From the NCBI GenBank assembly GCA_038380795.1, contig CM076275.1:9891001-9955000 (forward strand): a stretch of 64,000 nucleotides of DNA. The letters are read 5' to 3'. Source of the DNA: Pyrocephalus nanus (taxonomy: Eukaryota > Chordata > Aves > Passeriformes > Tyrannidae). This document shows, piece after piece, positions 12,101-21,175 of the stretch. The notes under the pieces are model-generated. The model made no database searches. It was not told the DNA's origin and saw only the letters and a list, made by a program, of their open reading frames with translations. The position numbers were made by a program, and so were the translations under genes. Position 1 is the first letter of the stretch; every line of letters starts with the position of its first letter.

Positions 12101-15100
12101 GGGGTGAATTTGAGCTTGCCAAGGCTAATTTTAGTAAGAGACAGTCTTACACAGTTTCCCTCAGGGCTAGCAACATTAAAAAAGAAAAAAAAAATTAAAA
12201 ATAAAATCAACCACAGATTAAAATCACCCAATTACCATACTATAGCAAATAAAAACACTAGCCAGAGATGTAATCGCAGGTGCTATTAAAATGCAGTAAC
12301 ATACAAAGCACCACTCACAGATACCATCTAAAAGCAATAAACTGACATTGTTTAAGGAGTTAAACAGTGTTTGTCTGACATTCCAGAGCGGTCTGGGGTG
12401 GCTAAAAAATGATGAGGTGGGTAAAGAGCGGTGCCTTTCATTTTCATGGCTTTCTCTGCATTTAGCCCGAGTTCTAAAGAGCAGAGGAAATGAGAATAGT
12501 ATATATTTGGTGGGATATGCGATACGACCTGGAAATGTGCTGCAAATTTCTTCCCGAGGGGGAATAATTTAAACAGGGTTCACATCAGATGTCAGGCTCA
12601 GGCTGAGACCGGGGCAAGTGATGTGTGAAGTATAGAGACCGCATTCTGCCTGTCGTACACCTCACCTCCATACCTCAGTGTTTACTACCCCTCTTGAGAC
12701 TAGAAACGATCCTCAGTTAGGAATATTGGTTGATGGTAACCAGTAAAGTAAATATCTTTGCATGTTCTGGAGGTGTTCATGTCCAGGAGTCTCAGTTTGA
12801 TCATTTTCCTCAAACACATTAACCTCTGAAAGATCTTTCTGCCTCGCAAACCTTGCATAACACATCTACTGACTTTCTTTCAGGACATCAATGCACTTCC
12901 AGGCTAAGAAACAAAATCTCTATGACAATAACCATTGCAAATGTCCATTTTCTGTGTAAAATGGGAAAACTGGTGGCTACAGCCAGGCTGAAGCATTAGA
13001 AAAAAAGAAATGAGACAAGCCTGGCATAACCCAAGCCATGTTTGAATTGTGATTGTCTTTTTCCAGCAATGTATTTAGGGTAAGGATGAGGAACACTGTA
13101 CGTGTTAACCACAGAGGACAACAAACTTTTTAGCATCAGCCTGTGAAGTCTGCTCCAAAAAAAACCTGACAGACATTACTGGATGTCCTCTTTAAGTACC
13201 AGGAGAAATAAGGATTAATTGATTCTAACTCAGTAAGGGAAAACAGAAAATTAAGGATACAAAGATCCATGTGATCTAGGAAGCAAATGCCAAGCACTGG
13301 AGCATTTTCTCCATGTGCATATTGACACTCCAGCTCCAGAGCCACCAATGCACCTGCCCAAGGGCTCAGACCTTGTCGCTTTGCAGGGATTGCACTGCAT
13401 GTGTTGGTGTAGCTGCTTTTCAACCATGCCAAGGGCTCTGCTCAGTGGAAACGGTGACTGACAAAAATTAACCCCACCCCTGAGTTTGCTCCAGCTGAAG
13501 CACATCCCTGCAGCACCTGCCATGGCCATGTCACCCTGCAGCAAATCCTTCTCCAGCTCTCAAACCATCCCTTGGAGCTGAGGGAAAACTTGCTCTGAGC
13601 AGCAGCCACACAAGCTATTTTGGGTTTGATATGCAGCAGATTTGATAAGAAAGCTCTCAGGAAAAAACAAATTTCCTCTTGGACTCAGTAGAACTGGGCA
13701 CATATTCCGGCACATAGAGTTCCTTTTCCTATAAAGCTCATGAAGTAGCCTTCTAAAATTAGGAATGAGGTGGAGGCCTCTCCCCACTGCAAACAGGGAC
13801 CTGTATCCTCAAGAGCAGGACAGTAGACCCTCATTGATGGAGAAGTGGAGAGCACAGAGCACACTGTGGTTCTCTGTTCTTCCCTGGTGTGCCTCCTTTA
13901 TCCATGCCCATTATTTACACACATCAGGGCTTTACACCAGGTCAGTCACAAATTGCCTCCTGCCTAATGATACCGAGCATTATCTGAGGACCTCAGGACA
14001 CTTTGCAAGAACAAAGGCAGTGAAGAGATTATAAATTAAAAGGTACCTCTAGTTTGGCCACAACTCGGTGCATTTGTCTTTGAATCAGACTTTATCTCAC
14101 ACTATGAGTATGCAGTTCAGTGTGACCCCAGCCCAGGGTGCCATGAAATTATGGCTACATTTATGCCTTATCAGCTCTGCAGCCCCAGGTGCCCATTGCA
14201 CCTGTCTAGTGTCCCCTCTGGTCTGCTGGGTGGGGGTAAAGGAGCAGAAGCCCCGTCGGTGCTGATGCCTGGATGACTCAAAAATCCTCCCCTGTGTGGC
14301 AAGGCCCCCTGCTGCAGCCTCACCCCTCGGCTCTGCACCATGCGAGGAAACAAGATCCTGGGGAGAGGACAAGAAAAGACTGCTGGTCTCAGAGGTTATT
14401 GCCAGGGATAAGCCAAGAGGGAGGTGTGGGTTAGAGACAGTGATCTCCTCTGCTTGTGAAAATGATGTTCAATTATGGGAAAAACAGTAAGGAGAAGAAA
14501 AAGGTCTTGATAACAGTGTTTTATCTCTGGCTGTTATTCCGATGCTCTCTTCTGTTTCCTCTGCTGCCCTCATGTTGTGTCATTTTGTAACCTGTATTCA
14601 CCATCAGTGTTGATTTACAGGAGAGCAGTTCAGTATTTGGCCCAGATACAATGAATCTCTGCTGTTCAGCTGTTCCAGCCAGTGTCATGTTCCATATAAA
14701 GTGCCTCAGTTTTCACTGGGGTCATTGCTCATGTTCAACAGTTTCCTTTTTCTTTAGCTTAGTTGAAAAAAAAAACTGCCTCCCTGCAAGTGCTGGTACT
14801 CCAGAGGTTAATAGCTATGATCTCCCACACTCAGCAGATGCTCCAGGAGATGCACAGAGAGGACCAGGTCATCCTCCTGCCTTGGTGCAGGAGGTTCTTC
14901 CTTGCTCAGTTTCCTTTCCCACTTTCACAGCACCCTCACGTGGGATGATGGAGGGACAGTGGCACCTGTGCAAGTGTTAGGGATGCTCCTGACAGGTGTT
15001 GTCTCAGGCATTTCACACCTCCCTGCAGCTGAACAAACACCCCCCCCCCCTTTATCACTCAAACCCTAATTTCCGATTGCACCATTGCTCCAAATGAACA

Positions 15101-15276
15101 TAAAAAAGAGATTAACGGGGAGCTGTGAGTCAGAGGTGGCTCCCTCTCATGGCTTAGAGAGCAAGAGAGGAAAAGAAATTGGGAGCCAGGAGCTTGCACT
15201 CTTCTCCCAGAGCTAAAATATCTAGAGCCCCCTGACCCCTGCCAGGCTGCCCTGAAGCAGCATGAGGAAGCCAAAA
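9160..15276. other. Noncoding DNA with AT-rich blocks
   Basis: No gene or transposon is recognisable. There are A-rich tracts near 12175-12210 and a C run at 15041-15050. Two blocks, about 11540-11720 and 12440-12580, are AT-rich with little simple repeat, the sort of texture often seen in vertebrate noncoding elements. This is an impression only, since conservation cannot be judged from one sequence. Confidence 0.5.
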
Positions 15277-15630
15277 GAATCATAGAATCACAGAATAATT
15301 TGGAAGGGATATTAAAGATCATCTCGTTCCAACCCTCTGCCATGGGCAGGGACACCTTCCACTATCCCAGGTTGCTCCAAGCCCTGTCCAACCAGGCCTT
15401 GGACACTCCCCAGGGATGAGGCAGCCACAGCTCCTCTGGGCAACCTGTGCCAGGGCCTCACTACCCCCATAGGGAAGGATTTTTTCTGATACTTGATCTA
15501 AACCTACTCTCTTTCAGTTTCAAGCCATTCCCCCTTGTCCTATCACTCAGGACCCTTGTAAATAGTCCATCTCCATCTTCTTCATAGGCTCCACTCAGGT
15601 ACTGGGAGGCTGCAGTTAGGTCACCAGAGG
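15277..15630 (-). mobile_element. CR1 LINE 3' fragment
   Basis: On the + strand it opens with the reverse complement of the CR1 tail (ATCATAGAATCACAGAATAA). It continues through the GCCATGGGCAGGGACACCTT and CTGGGCAACCTGTGCCAGGG blocks to a CAGGTACTGGGAGGCTGCAG block, the standard order of the avian CR1 3' end in minus orientation. It is 5'-truncated, as is normal for CR1. The part corresponding to the ORF2 C-terminus is decayed. This is the only CR1 copy recognised upstream of ADRB2. Confidence 0.92.
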
Positions 15631-18600
15631 AAGGCAGAAGTGACCCACAGAAACTGTCCCTGTCTCTCCTCCTGTGGGCTGGTGAGCTGCCCCAGCGCTG
15701 CCCCAGCACTGCCGAGTGCTGACAGCCACAGCTACACACAGGCAAAGGAATGCAGCAGTAAAAAGGGGGAAAACAGAGTGAATCCCCTCTGAGCAGGCAG
15801 TGCCATGTGGTCTGAAGGGTGCCCGGTGTGGCTCAAGCCGGGGTGGGCAGCAGCCCACCTGCAGCAGGGGCTGGTGCAAGAGGGATCCGTCCCTCCTTCA
15901 GGCTGCTGCTGACACCTTACAACCATCCCCACAGCGACACACGCCAGACAAACACTGCCAGTTATCAGTTCTCTGCAAGGAATTTTACAAATTCCTGTCC
16001 TGCCAAACACTGGGTTGGAGACTGTCACTTCCGAGCGCTTGCCAAGAGCCCGGTCTGGCCAGTTGCTTAATATCACAGTGTTTTGTGCTTTCCAGCTTGT
16101 GATAAGCATCTGGGCAGGCGGGGTTAAGTCCAGCGTCCTGCCTGTCACAGTCCTCAGGAAGGTCTTCCATGCCCGAAAGCCTGGCTGTTTTTTCCAATTA
16201 TGTCAGCTGGGCTAATAAAAGTGATTACCTCCTTCTACCAACCCTGCTTTCTCATTGATCCCACAGGCCGTTCTTCAAATGTCACTCAGTGAGGAGGGAG
16301 CACACATCCAATTATGAAAAGCGAAAAGATCAGCGTGATGACAAAGCAGCAGGGTCAGTGGTGCAGATGTGCTGAAAATGCTGGAAAGATAAGAACTGCT
16401 CAAAAGCACAGATAGTCATGCAAACGTCAAAAGCAACTCAGGCTTCCAGTGATGAAATTTATTTTTATGTGTGGCAAATTCCTGGCTTCATTTTGAACCT
16501 ATGGCCACTTGTCCCACCTGTTTATGAGCAGAAATCAGCTCAAGACATGGGCCCACCCCAACACACCTCACAGAGGTGAGAAAGAATTGCCAACACGTGC
16601 AAGAGCTTCAGAATCAAGGAAGAAAAAATCAGCCTTTCTCTTCTTAGTTCACCAAAGTCTGTTAAGCAGAGGTTGACATTTCTTTTGATACAGTATAACA
16701 AAGAAAATATATTTAGCTGTAAACTGGGCTGGCTGATTTCTGCACCCTGGGCCACAAAAACTGCCAGAGTCCTTCAGAGCTTCTGGAGAGAGATGCAGGA
16801 CTGTTACCAGAGACCTGCAGAACATAGAGATGCCTTTGGTAAAACACTTGAAGCAGAGAACTCGGCTTTGATTCTTCCAGAGCTCTTGTTTCCCACCAAG
16901 TCCCCAAACCTGCTTCTCCTCCTGTCAGAACTCAGGATGAACATATTTATGTCTATTAGGATAGGGGACCTAATGCTTTTTGGATGCTTTGATTTGGTGT
17001 CTGAGTATTCCCATTCATTAGCCTAACCCACAGAAACAGCCCAGCAAAAACAGGCACTTACCTCGAGTGATTTCTATAGATTTCAGATCAGTTATTAAAA
17101 TAGAAGGGGCAACAGGGAGCTGAGGATGTCTAATTCCCACATCTTCTGCTTTTCCTTCCCCATTCTGCTCCACACTCTCACTATTGCATCTCATCTTTAC
17201 TTCTGCTTTTCCAGCAGCTTCTCGTTGTGCTACCCCTGAAATGTGAATGCTGCTGGCCCCAGGCAGAGAGCGTGTAGAGGCCTGTGTTCACCAGAGCTGA
17301 GAATGGATATGACACCCAGCAAGTGCTCTCGGAGCCTGTGTCTGCCTCTGGGCCACACCCTCAGCTGGTGTGAGGTCTGTGAAGGCCAGTGGGGTTCTAC
17401 AGACTAACACCAGTGGGTTACAGCTGTACCTGTTGGTGTGTATGGAAAATGACAGCCCTATTTATCTTATTTATCCTTTGGGCAGAGGGAGCTCCTGGTA
17501 ATTAGCTCAGGTCATTTGCACCAAAACAGTGACTCCTCTCAGTGTTTTCCTAAAGGCTGCAGATGTCTGTGGTGGGAAGGGGTGCCCTGTGGATCCTCTG
17601 TTCATATCTCTGCATTTTTAAAACCTCTGAAATAGTGGATGCAGAAGTGGAGTGTGGAAAGAGCGGGAAACCACTTGTTCAGGAAGGACTCTGCCTAGGC
17701 AGACACCTCATACCACTGAAACTGCCTTTCGTTTCCTGATTACAGTACCTCATTTGCCCCTCTGTTTTAAACCACAAAACTTCCTCTCTGTGCATGCAGC
17801 TCTTCTCTATAAATATCTGCAGCGCAGTTGGGGCCGGCAAGGCAAAGGCTGCTCCCCACTGCAGCCCCACTGCCACAGCTGGCACCCTGGCCCCTGGCAC
17901 CATGGTACCACCTTACCATGTGGGAAAAACGAGGCAGAATTATGAAAACCCATCACCTCCACAAGCACACCAGTCCCAGCAGGCAGCATGATTTACCTCT
18001 GGGAGAGCAGCACGAGGCTGGGCAGTGCCAGTTCAGAAAGACGGGCGAAATGAAACTCCAGCAGTGGCGATATCTCCTGTTAGTCTAAAAGGAAGTTTTA
18101 AGGATTCCTTAGTCCTTATTTAGAAAATTTGTTTATTTTGGAGGGAAATACTTGTGATAGAGTCTGGGTCTGACCGCATGCCTGGCTGCAGCAGTCACAC
18201 AGCTCCCTGCCCGGTAAGTGCCCCTGGGACAGTCGAGGGGTGTTTGTGCCTTTGACCAGCTCTGGGTTTTTGGGGGCTGGGTGGTGACTCCTGCACTTGG
18301 ATGCACCCCATCACCCTGGGTGCCAGCTGGGGGGCTGAGAGCTGGGGATGAAGTTGCAGTAACAGTGCTGTGCTGGGGGCTCTCAGGGATGGGCACACGG
18401 GTGACAGTCTGGCATTAGGTGTCACCAGTGAGGATGGGGGTTCTCGGGAAAGCCAAACTCCAGTGCCCAAGTAGGGACAAAGCCTTTGTGAACTTCAGCA
18501 TTCTCAGGATTTTCCTGGTGCCGTGTGTCCTGGTGACACCCCGGGAGCACACAGGGTGTGTGGGCGGGGTGAGAGGTGTAGGGACACTCTGGGGCTGGGA

Positions 18601-18650
18601 GGAGTTTGGGGGCATTTGTGGTGCAGGGGTTGCAGGGGCACTGCTGAGGT
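15631..18650. other. Proximal upstream noncoding DNA
   Basis: No exon is supported. The part at about 16000-16420, some 3 kb from the promoter, has several TAAT-type and CAATTATG motifs in non-repetitive sequence and could be an enhancer (weak inference). GC content climbs steadily from about 17.9 kb towards the ADRB2 CpG island. Confidence 0.5.
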
Positions 18651-18941
18651 AGGGAGTGCTTGCTGGGCACTGTAGGTGGCAGGCACGGGGACAGCGCACA
18701 GCAGGCTGCACGTGGGGGTGTGTGGCGGACACGCGTGGGCAGAGGGGAACGTGAGGACACCGCGAGGGGAGGGATCACACCTGGAGCAGGGGGAGCCCAC
18801 GGTGCGGGCAGCACGCGAGAGGCGCGGGGACACCGCGGGGATGCAGCGCGCGTGGTCGGGGGGAGCGGTGACACGCGTGGGGCAGGCGGAGGGGGAGCTC
18901 GGGGGGTGCGGGGGGGGCTCGGGGTGCGGGTGCCGGCAGCC

Positions 18942-18987
18942 ATTGGCTGCGGCGGGCTGATGTCACGGGCGGGTGTCACTTTATAAG
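18942..18987 (+). promoter_or_regulatory. ADRB2 core promoter (CCAAT, CRE-like, TATA)
   Basis: Three elements lie within 46 bp. An inverted CCAAT box (ATTGGC) is at 18942-18947, a CRE-like site TGATGTCA (one mismatch to TGACGTCA) at 18958-18965, and a TATA box (TATAAG) at 18982-18987. The spacing fits a start of transcription at about 19010-19015, some 210 bp before the receptor ATG. A CRE-like site fits the known cAMP-driven autoregulation of mammalian ADRB2 transcription. Motifs are read from the sequence; the start site and CREB use are inferred. Confidence 0.65.
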
Positions 18988-19040
18988 ATCCGCGGCGCCG
19001 AACGGGCTGGGAGACGGGCGGGCGGGCTGCAGCCCCGCGC

Positions 19041-19082
19041 GGGACGGGGCGGACGGGACGGGACGGGAGCGGAGCGGAGCGG
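19041..19082 (+). repeat. GGGAC/GGAGC pentamer array in the 5' leader
   Basis: Imperfect tandem pentamers, first GGGAC-type and then GGAGC-type, fill about 42 bp of the leader. Four or more G runs spaced by two bases occur on the sense strand, so a G-quadruplex or strong GC hairpin could form in the mRNA. Structure is inferred, not shown. Confidence 0.6.
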
Positions 19083-19132
19083 TCCGGTCCCAGGTTCGCA
19101 CGGCGGGAGCGTCCCCGCACCTGCTAGCCCGT

Positions 19133-19174
19133 ATGCGTGGCGCCCCGAGCAGCGCTGCTGCTGCGGAGCCCTAA
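19133..19174 (+). CDS. Upstream ORF (13-residue leader peptide)
   Basis: A 13-codon frame, MRGAPSSAAAAEP, starts 90 bp before the receptor ATG and ends with TAA 48 bp before it. Its ATG context is weak (C at -3, C at +4), so leaky scanning to the receptor start would be expected. Mammalian ADRB2 mRNAs carry a short leader cistron of about 19 codons at a similar place, whose basic peptide lowers receptor translation. The shared position and the MR start suggest a homologous element, but the bird peptide is shorter and has a single arginine, so the inhibitory mechanism may not carry over. It is the only upstream ATG in the predicted leader. Confidence 0.5.
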   Translation: MRGAPSSAAAAEP

Positions 19175-19222
19175 GCAAAGCCGAGCCCCCCCCCGCCGCC
19201 CCCGGGGGGCTGCTGGCGGGCC

Positions 19223-20413
19223 ATGGCGGTGGCAGGCACCGAGCTGCCTGGCGGCAATGTCAGTGCCAACCAGAGTGCCGCCGACCCCACGGTGTCACGG
19301 GACGTGTGGATGGTGGGCATGGGGATCCTCATGTCGGTGATCGTGCTGGCCATCGTCTTCGGCAACGTGCTGGTGATCACTGCCATCGCCCGGTTCCAGC
19401 GGCTGCAGACTGTCACCAACTACTTCATCACATCGCTGGCCTGCGCTGACCTGGTGATGGGGCTGGCCGTGGTGCCCTTCGGTGCCTGCCACATCATCAT
19501 GGAGATGTGGCAGTTTGGGAACTTCTGGTGTGAGTTCTGGACCTCCTTGGACGTGCTCTGTGTCACGGCCAGCATTGAGACCCTCTGTGTCATTGCCGTG
19601 GACCGGTACTTCGCCATCACCTCCCCGTTCAAGTACCAGAGCCTGCTGACAAAGAGCAAGGCACGCGTGGTCGTCCTCATCGTGTGGGTGGTCTCAGCCC
19701 TCACCTCCTTCCTGCCCATCCAAATGCACTGGTACCGGGCAGACCATGCAGAGGCCATCCGGTGCTATGAGAAGGACACATGTTGTGACTTTTTCACCAA
19801 CCAGGCCTATGCCATTGCCTCCTCCATCATCTCCTTCTACCTGCCACTCGTCGTCATGGTATTTGTGTATGCCAGGGTCTTCCAGGTGGCCAAGAAGCAG
19901 TTGCAGAAGATAGACAGGAGTGAGGGGAGGTTTCACACCCAGAACAAGGAGCAGGAGCAGAAAGGAGGAGCCGGGTACCGCCGTGCCTCCAAGTTCTTGA
20001 AGGAGCACAAGGCCCTCAAGACCCTGGGCATCATCATGGGCACCTTCACGCTGTGCTGGCTGCCCTTCTTCATCGTCAACATCGTGCACGTCATCCAGGA
20101 CAACATCATTCCCAAGTACGTGTACATCCTCTTGAACTGGCTGGGCTATGTCAACTCTGCCTTCAACCCTTTGATCTACTGCCGGAGCCCGGACTTCAGG
20201 TACGCCTTCCAGGAGCTCCTGTGCTTCCGCCGGTCTGCCCTGAAGATGTACGCCAACGGCTACTCCAACAGCAACGGCAGGAGCGACTACAATGAGGAGG
20301 ACAACGGCTACCCCCTGGCATCGGATAAAGCCTGCGAGTTGCTCTGTGAAGAGGGTTCCTTCCCTCACCCCGAGGACTTTTTGCGCTGCAAAGGTACTGT
20401 GCCTAGCGGGTAG
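19223..20413 (+). CDS. ADRB2: Beta-2 adrenergic receptor
   Basis: A 396-residue class A GPCR that binds adrenaline and couples to Gs at the plasma membrane. It is intronless, like mammalian ADRB2. The ATG has a strong Kozak context (G at -3, G at +4). N-glycosylation sequons lie at N12 and N16. Core residues seen: N48 (1.50), D76 (2.50), amine-binding D110 (3.32), DRY at 127-129, catechol-contact S200/S201/S204, CWLP at 278-281, F282/F283, N286, N305, and NPLIY at 315-319. Extracellular cysteines C103, C181, C187 and C188 match the two known disulfides, and C334 matches the palmitoylated cysteine. RRAS at 253-256 is a PKA site in loop 3. Y301 (7.35) and the TM2-TM3 sequence favour beta-2 over beta-1. 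The N-linked site of human loop 2 (N187) is absent. The tail ends GTVPSG, about 17 residues short of the human end, and lacks the DSLL PDZ motif. Confidence 0.98.
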   Translation: MAVAGTELPGGNVSANQSAADPTVSRDVWMVGMGILMSVIVLAIVFGNVLVITAIARFQRLQTVTNYFITSLACADLVMGLAVVPFGACHIIMEMWQFGNFWCEFWTSLDVLCVTASIETLCVIAVDRYFAITSPFKYQSLLTKSKARVVVLIVWVVSALTSFLPIQMHWYRADHAEAIRCYEKDTCCDFFTNQAYAIASSIISFYLPLVVMVFVYARVFQVAKKQLQKIDRSEGRFHTQNKEQEQKGGAGYRRASKFLKEHKALKTLGIIMGTFTLCWLPFFIVNIVHVIQDNIIPKYVYILLNWLGYVNSAFNPLIYCRSPDFRYAFQELLCFRRSALKMYANGYSNSNGRSDYNEEDNGYPLASDKACELLCEEGSFPHPEDFLRCKGTVPSG

Positions 20414-20719
20414 GGTACTGTGGGCTCTGGCGTGGCACACACTGGTTGTACAGAGGAGTCTTTCTAAGGAAAATCAACTCCCTCCCCCTTAATAATAATA
20501 GTGATCCTCTTCTAGGGTGCTCCTAAAATCTTAATGGCTGCAAGAAACCCCAAACTCAAACCTTATGCAAATGGAGGCTGGCCCCGGGTAAGGCAGGTGG
20601 GCTGCTGGCAGCCTCCCTGATTAGGGGCACGACCGAGGGTCGCTTGAGAGGAGTCGGGGGGATTTGAGGCTGTGCAGAATGCACATTCCCGGAAGGACTT
20701 CCTGGCCGTGGCCGGTGTT

Positions 20720-21070
20720 GAACTACCTCTTGACCTTGCTGTGAGCAGCCGGTGGCTGCTGCGGGAGAGCCGTGCTGGGCGGCGGGAGCGGTGCTGGGGC
20801 TGAGCTCCCCCTGCCCCGGCGGCAGACCCGATGAGGAGCCGGGCGTCCCGCGGGACTCCTCCCGGTCCCCTTCTCATAACCGAGCCGGTGGCCGTGGGAG
20901 CCGTCTCCGGCCAGGTGGGCATCTCGGGCGGTGGTGCCAGTCCTGTCCAGCCCGGGGGACTGTGCAGAGGTGGCACTCTGCGACAAAATAGTGGGGAAGG
21001 TGCTGGGAGTGGGAGCTGAGCGCGGGTCGACAGGGCTGGGTCACAGCCGCGGCTGTGGCCGGCAGTGGGA
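20720..21070. promoter_or_regulatory. CpG-rich segment 3' of ADRB2
   Basis: Dense CG dinucleotides (for example CGGCGGGAGCGG, CCCCGGCGGCAGACCCG) appear after the stop codon, beyond a CpG-poorer gap. No TATA box or convincing ORF accompanies them. It could be a downstream shoulder of the gene's CpG island or a separate promoter. No transcript can be assigned. Confidence 0.45.
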
Positions 21071-21150
21071 CAGTTCTATCAGCGCCCAGAAACTGCGAAT
21101 TCTTTTTTGCCAAGCGCTACAGGAGTTTGTGCTGAAATAATAATAATAGG

Positions 21151-21156
21151 AATAAA
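21151..21156 (+). other. Candidate poly(A) signal AATAAA
   Basis: Consensus hexamer in an AT-rich pocket (GAAATAATAATAATAGG lies just before it), about 740 bp after the ADRB2 stop. TATGTGCCTAAAATGTG follows at the expected distance for a GU-rich downstream element. Confidence 0.45.
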
Positions 21157-21175
21157 TTGACTATGTGCCTAAAAT

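Larger units (their letters stand above)
19012..19222 (+). other. ADRB2: ADRB2 5' untranslated leader (inferred)
   Basis: This is the stretch between the predicted start site and the receptor ATG. It is extremely GC-rich, with G runs and a pentanucleotide-like array at 19041-19082. It contains exactly one upstream ATG, at 19133. A C-rich run at about 19187-19205 precedes the receptor start. The left end is only an estimate from the TATA position. Confidence 0.55.
18660..19260. promoter_or_regulatory. CpG island over the ADRB2 promoter
   Basis: CpG dinucleotides and G runs rise abruptly from about 18.7 kb and continue into the coding sequence. Two MluI-type ACGCGT sites and repeated GACACCGCG motifs sit in the upstream half. 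The island spans the inferred core promoter, the 5' leader and the start codon, which is typical of a vertebrate promoter. Its edges are approximate because no computed CpG ratio was available. Confidence 0.8.
20414..21175 (+). other. ADRB2: ADRB2 3' UTR (inferred)
   Basis: The first consensus poly(A) signal after the stop codon is AATAAA at 21151-21156, followed by a GT-containing stretch. That would give a 3' UTR of about 750 bp. AATAAT runs occur earlier, near 20490. The middle of this stretch (about 20720-21070) is unusually CpG-rich for a 3' UTR, so an earlier end or a second transcription unit remains possible. Confidence 0.45.

Noticed and set aside
18422..19120. 232-codon minus-strand frame upstream of ADRB2
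   Set aside because: It is Pro/Arg/Ser-rich low-complexity translation of a CpG island antisense to the promoter and has no domain. Stop codons are rare there by composition.
19694..20440. 248-codon antisense frame across ADRB2
   Set aside because: It mirrors GC-rich third positions of the receptor gene. The His/Asp/Gly/Val-rich product matches no known family.
20395..20492. Possible frameshift hiding a longer ADRB2 tail
   Set aside because: The +1 frame gives a Leu/Trp-rich peptide with no resemblance to the mammalian tail. Reading past the TAG in frame gives only about 17 unrelated residues without a PDZ motif.
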